The notes under the pieces: model-generated
Database searches by the model: none
Seen by the model: the letters and a program-made list of their open reading frames with translations, nothing else
What the model was told of the DNA's origin: nothing
NCBI GenBank assembly: GCA_041685075.1
Contig: JAWLGN010000040.1
Span: forward strand, 1-26,871
Source: JAMCRM01 sp041685075
GTDB lineage: Bacteria; Acidobacteriota; Terriglobia; Bryobacterales; Bryobacteraceae
Length of the DNA stretch: 26,871 nucleotides
Reading direction: 5' to 3'
Translations under genes and position numbers: made by a program
Part shown: in pieces, positions 15,243 through 22,136 of the stretch
Layout of the letters: each line of letters starts with the position of its first letter
How positions within the stretch are numbered: position 1 is the first letter of the stretch

Positions 15243-17048
15243 TCATCGGCGCGGCGCGGTTACCTGGTCGTAGGTTCTGCGGCGGCCTCCCGGCGCTTCG
15301 AGCAGGGGGAGCGCGCCGTTTTTGGCGGCTTCGCTCCACCAGAGCTGCTGCAGTTCCTTGACTCTCTCCGGATGGCGCGAGGCCAGGTCGACGGATTCGG
15401 AGAAATCGGTTTCGACGTTGTAGAGCTCCCAGCGGTCGGTTGCGAAATCGGTGCCGGGAGTGTGGATGCCTACGGCCTTCCAGCCGTTGTGCCAGATGGC
15501 GCGGTTCCCCCAAAGCTCGAAGTACTGGGTATCGCGCGGGTGCGGGCTGTTGGGGTTGTTGAAGGTAGCGCGGATGCTCTTGCCGTGGAGCGGTATCTGG
15601 CAGACGCCTTCGAAGCTGGAGGGCGCTTCAATGCCGGCGATGTCCAGGACCGTGGGGGTGATATCGATGATGTCCACAAACTGCTTCCGTATTCCGGGCT
15701 TGCGAATCTCCGCGGGCCACGAAACGAGGAAGGGAGTGTGCACGCCGCCGGCGTAGGGCCAGAGCTTGTAGAACCGGAAGGGCGCGTTGGATGCCCCGGC
15801 CCAGGGGCGCTGATAGAGCGGCTGGGTGGTAGGGCTTCCCAGCTCGTCGAGGCGGCGGTGCATCTCTTCGATGGGCATGCGGTCGCCGTAGGAGCGGGCG
15901 AAGTTGCCCCTGAGCCCGGCTTCGGGGGCGCCGCCGTTATCGGAGACCAGGAAGATGGCGGTCTGGTCGAAGATGCCGTGCTCGTTCAGATAGCGGAGGA
16001 GGCGGCCGATTTGTTCGTCGGTATGTTCGAGGAAACCGGCATAGGTGGCCATGAAGCGCGCGTAGACGGCACGCTCCTGGTCGCTGAGGTCGCTCCAGGC
16101 AGGGTCGCCCGGGTTGCGGGGCGGTAGTTTCGTGCCGGGAGGGACGATGCCGAGCTCGAGTTGCCGGCGGTAACGCTCTTCGCGAATGCGGTCCCAGCCC
16201 TTTTGGAAGATGGGGACGTACTTATCGATGTAGCGCCTGGGGACCTGGGTGGGGGCGTGGGTGGCGCCGAAGGCGAGGTAGAGGAAGAAGGGCTTGTTGG
16301 GATCGGCGGCCCGATGATCGCCCAGCATCTTGAGGGATTGATCGATGAGGTCTTCGGAGAGGTGGTAGTCCGGGCGGTTGGGCCGCTCGATGGGGTGATT
16401 GTCTTCGACCAGGTCGGGGCGGTACTGGTCGGTCCAGCCGGAGAGGAAGCCGTACCACCGGTCGAACCCTTTCCGGAGAGGCCAGTGAGTGCGCGCACCC
16501 GACGCTTTCATCTCGCTGCGAGGTGCCAGGTGCCATTTCCCCACCCCCATGGTGCTGTAGCCGTTTGCTTGAAGCAACTGGGCGACGGTTGCCGCGGCGG
16601 GCGTCACCCGGCCCCTGGAATGCGGATAGCCCTGGTCGTCGCCGGCCAGTTCCTTCATCCCCACCGCGTGGCTGTTTCGGCCGGTGAGCAGGGAGGCGCG
16701 GCTGGGGGAACAGATGGCCTTGCAGTGGAAATTGTTGTAGAGGAGGCCGCGGGCGGCGACGGCGTCGAGGTTGGGGGTTTGTACCTCGGAGCCGTAGCAG
16801 TGGAGGTCGGAGAAGCCTGTATCGTCCAGAACGATGTAGATGAAATTGGGGCTGCCTGGCCGCGCGCGGACGACGGGGAGCGGGCTGGGCTTGGAATCGG
16901 CGGCCGTCCTGCCGATTGCTCCGGCGAATCCGGACGACGGCGTAGCGGCGGCGCAGGCATCCTGGGCGCCGGCGGACTTCGAAGCGGCGGCGCCGGCCAG
17001 CGCGGCCGCGAGCAACTGTCTTCGAGAGGGTAGCGGTCTGGAGTTCAT
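15243..17048 (-). CDS. Tat-exported arylsulfatase-type sulfatase (Cys-type)
   Basis: A 601-residue type I sulfatase. A twin-arginine leader (PSRRQLLAAALAGAAAS) precedes the catalytic domain. Metal-binding DD lies in IVLDDTGFSD (75-76). The formylglycine motif is ICSPSRASLLTGR, with Cys113 in a CxPxR context requiring conversion to formylglycine. GKWHLAP, FGATHAP and VSDNGG supply further active-site residues. The C-terminal subdomain (WELYNVETDFSESVDLA) is typical. It hydrolyses sulfate esters, probably on glycans or aryl sulfates, in the periplasm or outside. ATG 17048 is chosen because it starts the Tat leader; the 21 upstream in-frame codons show no signal. It lies 89 bp after the other sulfatase gene on the same strand. 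The two proteins differ clearly in length and sequence, so they are not a recent duplication. Confidence 0.94.
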   Translation of the reverse strand: MNSRPLPSRRQLLAAALAGAAASKSAGAQDACAAATPSSGFAGAIGRTAADSKPSPLPVVRARPGSPNFIYIVLDDTGFSDLHCYGSEVQTPNLDAVAARGLLYNNFHCKAICSPSRASLLTGRNSHAVGMKELAGDDQGYPHSRGRVTPAAATVAQLLQANGYSTMGVGKWHLAPRSEMKASGARTHWPLRKGFDRWYGFLSGWTDQYRPDLVEDNHPIERPNRPDYHLSEDLIDQSLKMLGDHRAADPNKPFFLYLAFGATHAPTQVPRRYIDKYVPIFQKGWDRIREERYRRQLELGIVPPGTKLPPRNPGDPAWSDLSDQERAVYARFMATYAGFLEHTDEQIGRLLRYLNEHGIFDQTAIFLVSDNGGAPEAGLRGNFARSYGDRMPIEEMHRRLDELGSPTTQPLYQRPWAGASNAPFRFYKLWPYAGGVHTPFLVSWPAEIRKPGIRKQFVDIIDITPTVLDIAGIEAPSSFEGVCQIPLHGKSIRATFNNPNSPHPRDTQYFELWGNRAIWHNGWKAVGIHTPGTDFATDRWELYNVETDFSESVDLASRHPERVKELQQLWWSEAAKNGALPLLEAPGGRRRTYDQVTAPRR

Positions 17049-17137
17049 GGGTCTCGTTCTTCCATTATGGCGGCACGGGACGGCATCGCCCGTGGCGGTG
17101 GCCGAAGTCAACCGGCAATTCGGAAGCGGGCGTGCGC

Positions 17138-18487
17138 TCAGCCGGAGACCTTGCGGCGCCAGTCTTCGAGCAGTTTCTGTAGCTCCGCGACTTTGGCGGG
17201 GTTGGCGGCGCTCCAGTTGCGTTTTTCGCCGGGGTCTTCGGCGAGGTTGGAGAGCCAGAGCTTGCCGGTGACCTCATCGCCCGGGACGCTGGGCGGGTTG
17301 AGGATGAGCTTCCACGGTCCGCGGCGCACGGCGGACTGCTTGCCATAGGCCCAGAAAAGGGCGTCGTGCGGCGATGGGCCGCCCGCGATCATGGACGCCA
17401 CGCTGCGTCCGTCGACGGGCGAGGAGGGCGCGGCGCCGGCCCACTCGAGGAAAGTGGGGAGGACGTCCATGGCCATGGCGGGTTCGGTGCAGACCTGTCC
17501 GGCGGCGATGCGGCCGGGAGCGGCCATCAGGGCCGGCATGCGAATGCCGCCTTCAAACAGCCCGGCCTTGAAACCGCGGAAGGGCGCGTTGCTGCCGCCG
17601 CGGTAGGGTTGGGCGGCGTGGTGGGCGCGAATCTCCTGGGTGGCGCCGTTGTCGCTCTGGAAGAAGACGACGGTGTTGCGGTCCAGGCCGCGGGCGCGCA
17701 GGCGCTCCATCACCCGGCCTACGGCGTCGTCGATGGCCGCCACCATCGCCAGGTACATGCGGCGGTCGCGGTCCATGGAGGCGGGGAAGCGGTCCAGGTA
17801 TTTCCGCGGCGCAATCATGGGGTAGTGCGGCGCGCCGAAGGCGAGGTAGAGCAGGAACGGGTTGGCCGCGGACTGGCGATCGATGAATTCGGCGGCTTTG
17901 CGCCCGAACAACTCGGTCGAGTATTCGGGATCGGCCCAGGTCTCCTGGTGGTTGTGCCAGAGGTCGTGGAAGATCTGGGCGGTGCCGGACTGCCGGTAGT
18001 AGCGGTGGGAGAAGCCGTCGATCCAGCCGGAGTAGAAGCCGTAGAAATCGTCGAAGCCCTGGGCCATGGGGCGGCTGTGGGCGGCGCTGCCGAGGTGCCA
18101 CTTGCCGATGGCGGCGGTGCGGTAGCCGAGTTTTTTCAACTCGCCAGGGAGGGTGATCTCGCCGCGGCGCAGCCCGGGAACGTTGAAGTCAGCCTGGGAG
18201 GAGAGTACCGCGACCACGCCGGTGCGCTGCGGATACTTGCCGGTCATGACGGAGGCGCGGGAGGGTGAGCAGACCGGCGAGTTGGTGTACCAGTCGGTGA
18301 ACCGGACGCCGGAAGCGGCCAGCCGGTCTAGGTGCGGGGTCTGGACCTCGGGGTGGCCGTAACAGCCGAGGTCCCCTATGCCCTGGTCGTCGGTGTAGAT
18401 GACGATGAAGTTCGGCCGGGACGGCCGTTGGGCCAGCAGGGCGGCGCCGGCGCCGGCCGCCGCGGCCAGGAATCTGCGTCGGTTCAT
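17138..18487 (-). CDS. Tat-exported sulfatase (Cys-type)
   Basis: A 449-residue type I sulfatase with twin-arginine leader MNRRRFLAAAAGAGAALLAQ. Active-site elements are IVIYTDDQGIGDLGCYG (metal Asp33/Asp34), VCSPSRASVMTGKYPQRTG with Cys73 in CxPxR as the formylglycine precursor, GKWHLG, FGAPHYP and QSDNGA. The C-terminal segment LWLSNLAEDPGEKRNWSAA resembles N-acetylgalactosamine-6-/choline-type sulfatases, but the substrate is not assignable. The start codon overlaps the stop of the upstream propeller gene (ATGA), so the two are translationally coupled. Formylglycine formation needs a maturase (FGE or anSME) encoded elsewhere; none is in this window. Expected to act in the periplasm on sulfated glycans, perhaps on a substrate bound by the co-encoded propeller. 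Confidence 0.94.
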   Translation of the reverse strand: MNRRRFLAAAAGAGAALLAQRPSRPNFIVIYTDDQGIGDLGCYGHPEVQTPHLDRLAASGVRFTDWYTNSPVCSPSRASVMTGKYPQRTGVVAVLSSQADFNVPGLRRGEITLPGELKKLGYRTAAIGKWHLGSAAHSRPMAQGFDDFYGFYSGWIDGFSHRYYRQSGTAQIFHDLWHNHQETWADPEYSTELFGRKAAEFIDRQSAANPFLLYLAFGAPHYPMIAPRKYLDRFPASMDRDRRMYLAMVAAIDDAVGRVMERLRARGLDRNTVVFFQSDNGATQEIRAHHAAQPYRGGSNAPFRGFKAGLFEGGIRMPALMAAPGRIAAGQVCTEPAMAMDVLPTFLEWAGAAPSSPVDGRSVASMIAGGPSPHDALFWAYGKQSAVRRGPWKLILNPPSVPGDEVTGKLWLSNLAEDPGEKRNWSAANPAKVAELQKLLEDWRRKVSG

Positions 18488-19806
18488 AGGGTGGATCCCA
18501 GTACGTTGGACAGATCGGCGATGAAGACCTGGCGGCGGCCTTCGGGCGCGCCGTTGAAGCAGGACTTGCGGCCGTCGCGGCTCCAGGCGGGGTGCGGGTC
18601 GAGCCGCAGCACCGCGGGGTTCACCCGCCCCAGCGCGAAGATGGTGGCCACGCGCTTCTCTTCATTGCGCTGGGCATCGATCAGCCGCATGGCGACGGAG
18701 CCGTCCCCGGGAGCGGTGGGCTCGTTGGGGTAGGTATCGGTGAAGATGAAGCGTTCGGTTTTGTCGAAGGCCGGATGGCCGCTGCCCCGGATGGTTTCGC
18801 TCAGCACCCGCAGGTCGGAGCCGTCGTAGCGGAAGGTGCAGAAGCGCAGGGTGTCCTTGGGGGTGAGATTCATGAGGATGCGTTCGCCGTTGGGCATCCA
18901 GTTGGGATGATGCCCGCCGCGTCTCCACAGGGTATGGTGGACGGCCACCCGGATGTCGGAACCGTCGGCGTTGAAGGTGACCAGGTTGCCGTAGCGGTAG
19001 CGGCCCGGCTCCGATTCGGGATCGCGGGCGCGCACCACCTGGAAGATGCGGGTGCCGGTGGAGTTGTACTTGGAGTGGAAGAGGTGGAAGGCGAGGCCCT
19101 TGTAGGTGTCGGGATCGGGAAGGGCTTCGAAAATCTGCTCCAGGCTGACCAGGAGTTTGCGGCGGCCGGTGCGGAGGTCGGTATGCCAGAGGCCCTGGTC
19201 GCGCGCGGCGCCGGCGGGGAGCCGGAGGCGGTGTTGGGGCGCCACCACGCAACCGTAGCCGTCCTGCACCCAGTTGATGAGGTCCAGGTTGAAGCCGATG
19301 GCGGCGGATTCGTCGGGGGCGAGGTGGTAGAGGGGGCCTTCGTACTCGCGGGTCTTGCCGGTCTGCCATTCGAGCCGCACGGCGCCGGCGTGGCCTCCGG
19401 CGGTTCTGGTCTTGTCGTTGAAGTAGAGGTAACGGTCGGTGCGGCCCCATTGCACGTGAGCGCCGGTCTGCATGCCGAAGGCGGAGGTGGTGTAGACGGT
19501 CTGGATGGTGCGTTCCTGGAGATCGATGACGCAGACGTCGGCGGTGTCCTCCCAGGTGGGCTTGCGGTCCTGGACGGGCAGGCGGAGCACCGCGAGGTAG
19601 CGCTGGGACGGGCTGAAGGGACAGACATCGAAGAACGTGTGGAGGTAGAAGCCGTCGTCGGGAGTGACGCAGGTGATGGGCGCCAGGGTCTTGCCCGGGT
19701 AGGGACGGAAGGGGACGGGGCGGGGTTTACGCCGCCGGTCTTCGGCCCGGAGGCGCCCGCTGACGGCGGCGGCGCAGAGTCCGGCGAGAAGATGGCGTCG
19801 GTTCAT
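18484..19806 (-). CDS. Tat-exported TolB-like/oligogalacturonate-lyase-like beta-propeller protein
   Basis: A 440-residue protein with twin-arginine leader MNRRHLLAGLCAAAVSGRL. The rest is built of propeller blades (FSPSQRYLAVLRLP, WGRTDRYLYFND, FNADGSDIRVAVHHTL, GGHHPNWMPNGERILMN, DPHPAWSRDGRKSCFNGAP). Blade style and the paired histidines (HHPNW, DPHPAW) recall family PL22 oligogalacturonate lyases and related TolB-type proteins. A lyase activity is only a possibility, since I cannot confirm the metal-binding set. It probably acts in the periplasm as a glycan-binding or glycan-cleaving protein. Its stop overlaps the start of the sulfatase gene (ATGA), implying fixed co-production. No clear Shine-Dalgarno is seen before ATG 19806. 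It lies 97 bp after the gene ending at 19904, and that gap holds a GC-rich hairpin. Confidence 0.8.
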   Translation of the reverse strand: MNRRHLLAGLCAAAVSGRLRAEDRRRKPRPVPFRPYPGKTLAPITCVTPDDGFYLHTFFDVCPFSPSQRYLAVLRLPVQDRKPTWEDTADVCVIDLQERTIQTVYTTSAFGMQTGAHVQWGRTDRYLYFNDKTRTAGGHAGAVRLEWQTGKTREYEGPLYHLAPDESAAIGFNLDLINWVQDGYGCVVAPQHRLRLPAGAARDQGLWHTDLRTGRRKLLVSLEQIFEALPDPDTYKGLAFHLFHSKYNSTGTRIFQVVRARDPESEPGRYRYGNLVTFNADGSDIRVAVHHTLWRRGGHHPNWMPNGERILMNLTPKDTLRFCTFRYDGSDLRVLSETIRGSGHPAFDKTERFIFTDTYPNEPTAPGDGSVAMRLIDAQRNEEKRVATIFALGRVNPAVLRLDPHPAWSRDGRKSCFNGAPEGRRQVFIADLSNVLGSTL

Positions 19807-19878
19807 GAGTCTTTTGTGCGGGCGTACGGCAGTACGGTGGGAGCCGTGCGCCGGACTTACCAGGATAGTACGGGGCGC

Positions 19879-19899
19879 GGGGCGGCGCAGGGCCGCCCC
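19879..19899 (-). terminator. GC-rich hairpin after the sigma factor unit (possible terminator)
   Basis: An 8-bp perfect stem GGGGCGGC / GCCGCCCC with a 5-nt loop starts 4 nt after the TAA stop at 19904 on the minus strand. No U-tract follows, so it is a stable 3' hairpin or a weak/Rho-assisted terminator rather than a classic intrinsic terminator. It may separate the sigma factor unit from the propeller-sulfatase unit. Confidence 0.4.
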
Positions 19900-19903
19900 C
19901 TGT

Positions 19904-20875
19904 TTACTGGACGGTGTAGTCTGGCGGGACCTCGAAGAGGTGGCGGGGCGGCTCGGAGCGGTTGATGCCGGTGAGGCGGTAGACGGTCTCGCCCATGCGG
20001 GGATCGACGGTGCGGCTCATTACCGTGATCTTGAGTTCCGGGGAGAACCAGTGCTCGTGGACGATCTCGATGGGCCGCTCGTTGCCGATCTGGCCGGCGG
20101 GGATGGTGGTGACGGCGCGGTTGCCTTCGGCCTCCACGCCCTCGATCCATTGGCGGCCCAGGGATTCCGTGCGGGCTGAGGGCGGCAGGAGGGTTCTGAA
20201 GGTCTGCGCCCGGACGGCGGCGTGCGGCGGCATGGGCACCGCGTTCGTTTCCTCGTGCACGATCCCGCCCGGCTGGGCCGCTCCGCCGGCGCCGGCCGAC
20301 TGGCGAGCGGCCTCGATTCTTCGGCGGAGCTGGACAGCGGCCTGAGCGTCGCCCTCATGCCCGATGGCCTGGCGGGCCTCTTCGAGTCTGCGGCGGAGCT
20401 CGGCGGCGGTGGGGGTGATGGATTTGCGGGCAATTTTGGTTTCAGGCTCGAGCACATAGCTGGTACCGGCCACAGGATCGGTGATGAAGATGATCTGGCG
20501 GTCCTGGGGAGGAGCCAACGGGCCGAAGCCGGCCAGGCTCTGCTCGCGGCGGGTGCGGCCTTCGCTGTCGCGGTAGACGGCGGAGGTCACTTTCCGTTGG
20601 ATGCGGTTGCCGTCGGCCAGCACCTGGTTGGTTTCGGTAACGGCCTGGGCGGAGTAGGGCGCTCCCACGACGGGATTGACGGCCATCTCGGCGCCTATGA
20701 ATTCGAAACCGGCCGCGATGCGCTGGCCGGGGAACGGCGCAGCGGTGATGCCGGGTCGTGCTACGGCTATGCCGGCGCCGGCGCCTTGCGGTTCGACGCG
20801 CTGGACTATCACGATGTTGTCCTGGGCGGCCGCGGCGGCGGCGAGCATCAGGCTAAGGGACAGAAGACGTCGCAT
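19904..20875 (-). CDS. Secreted protein of unknown function in an ECF sigma operon
   Basis: A 323-residue protein with a Sec signal peptide (MRRLLSLSLMLAAAAAAQ). The mature part has a conserved-looking block APYSAQAVTETNQVLADGNR and a beta-rich stretch (YRDSEGRTRREQSL, IIFITDPVAGTSYVLEP). A charged helical/coiled segment follows (TAAELRRRLEEARQAIG, QLRRRIEAARQ), then a C-terminal beta domain (EIVHEHWFSPELKITVMSRT, YRLTGINRSEPPRHLFEVP). I recognise this as a type often found near sigma/anti-sigma pairs in Acidobacteria, but no enzymatic or binding role can be assigned. ATG 20875 is used rather than TTG 20878: AGGAGG at 20882-20887 is spaced 6 nt from the ATG, and the ATG overlaps the upstream stop as TGATG. 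Translational coupling makes it a likely functional partner of the anti-sigma-like protein. Confidence 0.82.
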   Translation of the reverse strand: MRRLLSLSLMLAAAAAAQDNIVIVQRVEPQGAGAGIAVARPGITAAPFPGQRIAAGFEFIGAEMAVNPVVGAPYSAQAVTETNQVLADGNRIQRKVTSAVYRDSEGRTRREQSLAGFGPLAPPQDRQIIFITDPVAGTSYVLEPETKIARKSITPTAAELRRRLEEARQAIGHEGDAQAAVQLRRRIEAARQSAGAGGAAQPGGIVHEETNAVPMPPHAAVRAQTFRTLLPPSARTESLGRQWIEGVEAEGNRAVTTIPAGQIGNERPIEIVHEHWFSPELKITVMSRTVDPRMGETVYRLTGINRSEPPRHLFEVPPDYTVQ

Positions 20876-21339
20876 CAATTACCTCCTGGTTGAAGAATCC
20901 GTATGGCGCGGGGGGTGCCGTCTAGGGTGAAGACCACGTCGGCCTGGACAGGTTCCCCGGCGCGTTCCATGTTCATGGGCACTCCGGCGGCTATGAGGGC
21001 GGCGCGGGTGGCCCGGATGCGGGCTATGTAGAGGTCTCCCACGGGTGGAGGCGGCGCGCCGGGCAGGGGGATAAAAGCGGGCGGCGGCGCGGCAACCTCG
21101 GGAGGCGCGGGCGCGGGAGAACTCAGCCACGCTCCGGCCGCCACGAGCAGTGCGGCCGCGGCCCAGGCGCCCCACGGCAGGCGGCGCGGAGTGGAGCGCT
21201 CCCGGCGCGCGTCGCGGAAGGCGGCGACGAGCGCCTGCTCGACGCGATCCGGCGCCTGGCGGGGGCTTTCGGCCGCCAGCGCGGCCAGCGCCTCGGCGAG
21301 GCGACCAGTGGCGAAGGCGTCAGACTCCCGAGAGTTCAT
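20875..21339 (-). CDS. Anti-sigma-factor-like single-TM protein with proline-rich linker
   Basis: A 154-residue protein. A cytoplasmic N-terminal helical region (residues 1-53, RLAEALAALAAESPRQAPDR, VEQALVAAFRDARRERS) is followed by one membrane helix (~54-74, LPWGAWAAAALLVAAGAWL). A proline-rich stretch comes next (PAPAPPEVAAPPPAFIPLPG), then a small periplasmic C-terminal domain (YIARIRATRAALIAAGVPM, VQADVVFTLDGTPRAIRIL). It has no HxxxCxxC zinc motif of classical ZAS anti-sigma factors. Position and topology, immediately after and overlapping an ECF gene by 20 bp, argue that it binds and restrains that sigma factor; this is inference. GGGAGAG upstream of ATG 21339 supports the start. Its TGA shares its A with the next gene's ATG (TGATG). 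Confidence 0.75.
   Translation of the reverse strand: MNSRESDAFATGRLAEALAALAAESPRQAPDRVEQALVAAFRDARRERSTPRRLPWGAWAAAALLVAAGAWLSSPAPAPPEVAAPPPAFIPLPGAPPPPVGDLYIARIRATRAALIAAGVPMNMERAGEPVQADVVFTLDGTPRAIRILQPGGN
20882..20887 (-). promoter_or_regulatory. Ribosome binding site fixing start of the secreted sigma-operon protein
   Basis: AGGAGG lies 6 nt before ATG 20875, inside the last codons of the upstream gene. It favours the ATG over the in-frame TTG three bases earlier. Confidence 0.7.
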
Positions 21340-21883
21340 GTTCTCTCCCTTGCCGGGGACGCAGCTTGCCGGCCAGCAGGGCGCGGGCGCGGTGCAGGCG
21401 CGAGCGCACGGTCCCCACGGCACAGCCCAGCACCTGGGCCGCTTCGGCGTAGTCCATCTCCTCGAGATCGCAGAGCACGACGACCTCCCGGTATCGCGGG
21501 GGCAGGCGGAGCACGGCCCGCCGGACGGCGGCGGCGAGTTGACGGCGGGTGAGGTCCTCGAACAGGTCGCCGGCGGCGGGGCGGTCGCCGGTATCGAGCG
21601 GGACGCCGGGCCGGGAGGCCAGGGACCGGAGTACCAGGTTGCGGGCCATCCCGTAGAGGTACGAGAGCAGCGCGCCGCGCCGCCCGTCGTAGCCGTTGGG
21701 CCGGCGGATCAGGTTGAGGAAAACCTCCTGGGTGACGTCTTCGGCGATGGCCGGGGTGCCGCTCATGTGCAGTGCGAAGCGGTAGATGGCGGCCTGGTGG
21801 CGGCGGTAGAGGGTGGTGAAAGACTCCTCGTCGCCGGCGGCCATGCGGCGCAGCAGGGCGTCGTCGCTGGGTTCGGCTGCCAT
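21320..21883 (-). CDS. ECF-family RNA polymerase sigma factor
   Basis: A 187-residue sigma factor. Region 2 lies at ~20-90 (FTTLYRRHQAAIYRFALHMS, AEDVTQEVFLNLIR, SYLYGMARNLVLRSL). Region 4.2 lies at ~120-172 (LRLPPRYREVVVLCDLEEM, YAEAAQVLGCAVGTVRSRLH, RARALL). The DVTQEVF and GTVRSRLHRAR motifs are classic for RpoE-like ECF proteins. It should direct transcription of an envelope or extracytoplasmic-response regulon, with activity probably held in check by the overlapping single-TM protein. The ATG at 21883 is followed at once by the conserved domain. A GGGAAC-type ECF -35 lies upstream, so autoregulation is plausible. Its operon continues into a secreted protein and, after a 97-bp gap, the propeller and sulfatases. 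Confidence 0.95.
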   Translation of the reverse strand: MAAEPSDDALLRRMAAGDEESFTTLYRRHQAAIYRFALHMSGTPAIAEDVTQEVFLNLIRRPNGYDGRRGALLSYLYGMARNLVLRSLASRPGVPLDTGDRPAAGDLFEDLTRRQLAAAVRRAVLRLPPRYREVVVLCDLEEMDYAEAAQVLGCAVGTVRSRLHRARALLAGKLRPRQGREHELSGV

Positions 21884-22136
21884 CGTCCGGCTTGCATTCA
21901 GAGTTGTCCCGGCGAGCCGGAAAAGTTCCCAAAAAGAAATCCGGAACAGCTAAGGTTAACAGCCGCTTTCGCCGATGAGGAAGGTGGATCGGACTGCAGA
22001 GCACAGATTTTATGGGCGGGGCGGCCGTGCTGACGCTGCTGCTCCCCCCGAGCGCGCCGGCCTGGCAGCGTAGATGGCGGGTTGGGGCGGGTCAGGTTCC
22101 GCCGTTTCTATCCGATACGGAGTAGCAGGAGCGATT
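21884..22136. other. 253-bp divergent intergenic region between the ECF sigma and GGEEF genes
   Basis: No gene is supported. It contains the candidate ECF promoter on the minus strand and, on the plus strand, AGGAG at 22127-22131 serving the GGEEF gene. No c-di-GMP riboswitch pattern was recognised. Confidence 0.5.
21904..21931 (-). promoter_or_regulatory. Candidate ECF (autoregulatory) promoter of the sigma factor gene
   Basis: The minus strand reads GGGAAC (21931-21926, within GGGAACTTTT), a 16-nt spacer, and GACAAC (21909-21904), 20 nt before ATG 21883. GGAAC is the usual -35 core of RpoE-like ECF sigma factors. The -10 is not consensus, so this is a candidate only. Confidence 0.35.

Noticed and set aside
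15243..18487. The two sulfatases as a recent tandem duplication
   Set aside because: They differ in length (601 versus 449 residues), leader and most sequence outside the shared active-site motifs.
21884..22136. c-di-GMP (GEMM) riboswitch before the GGEEF gene
   Set aside because: Conserved GEMM core segments and the expected paired stems could not be found.
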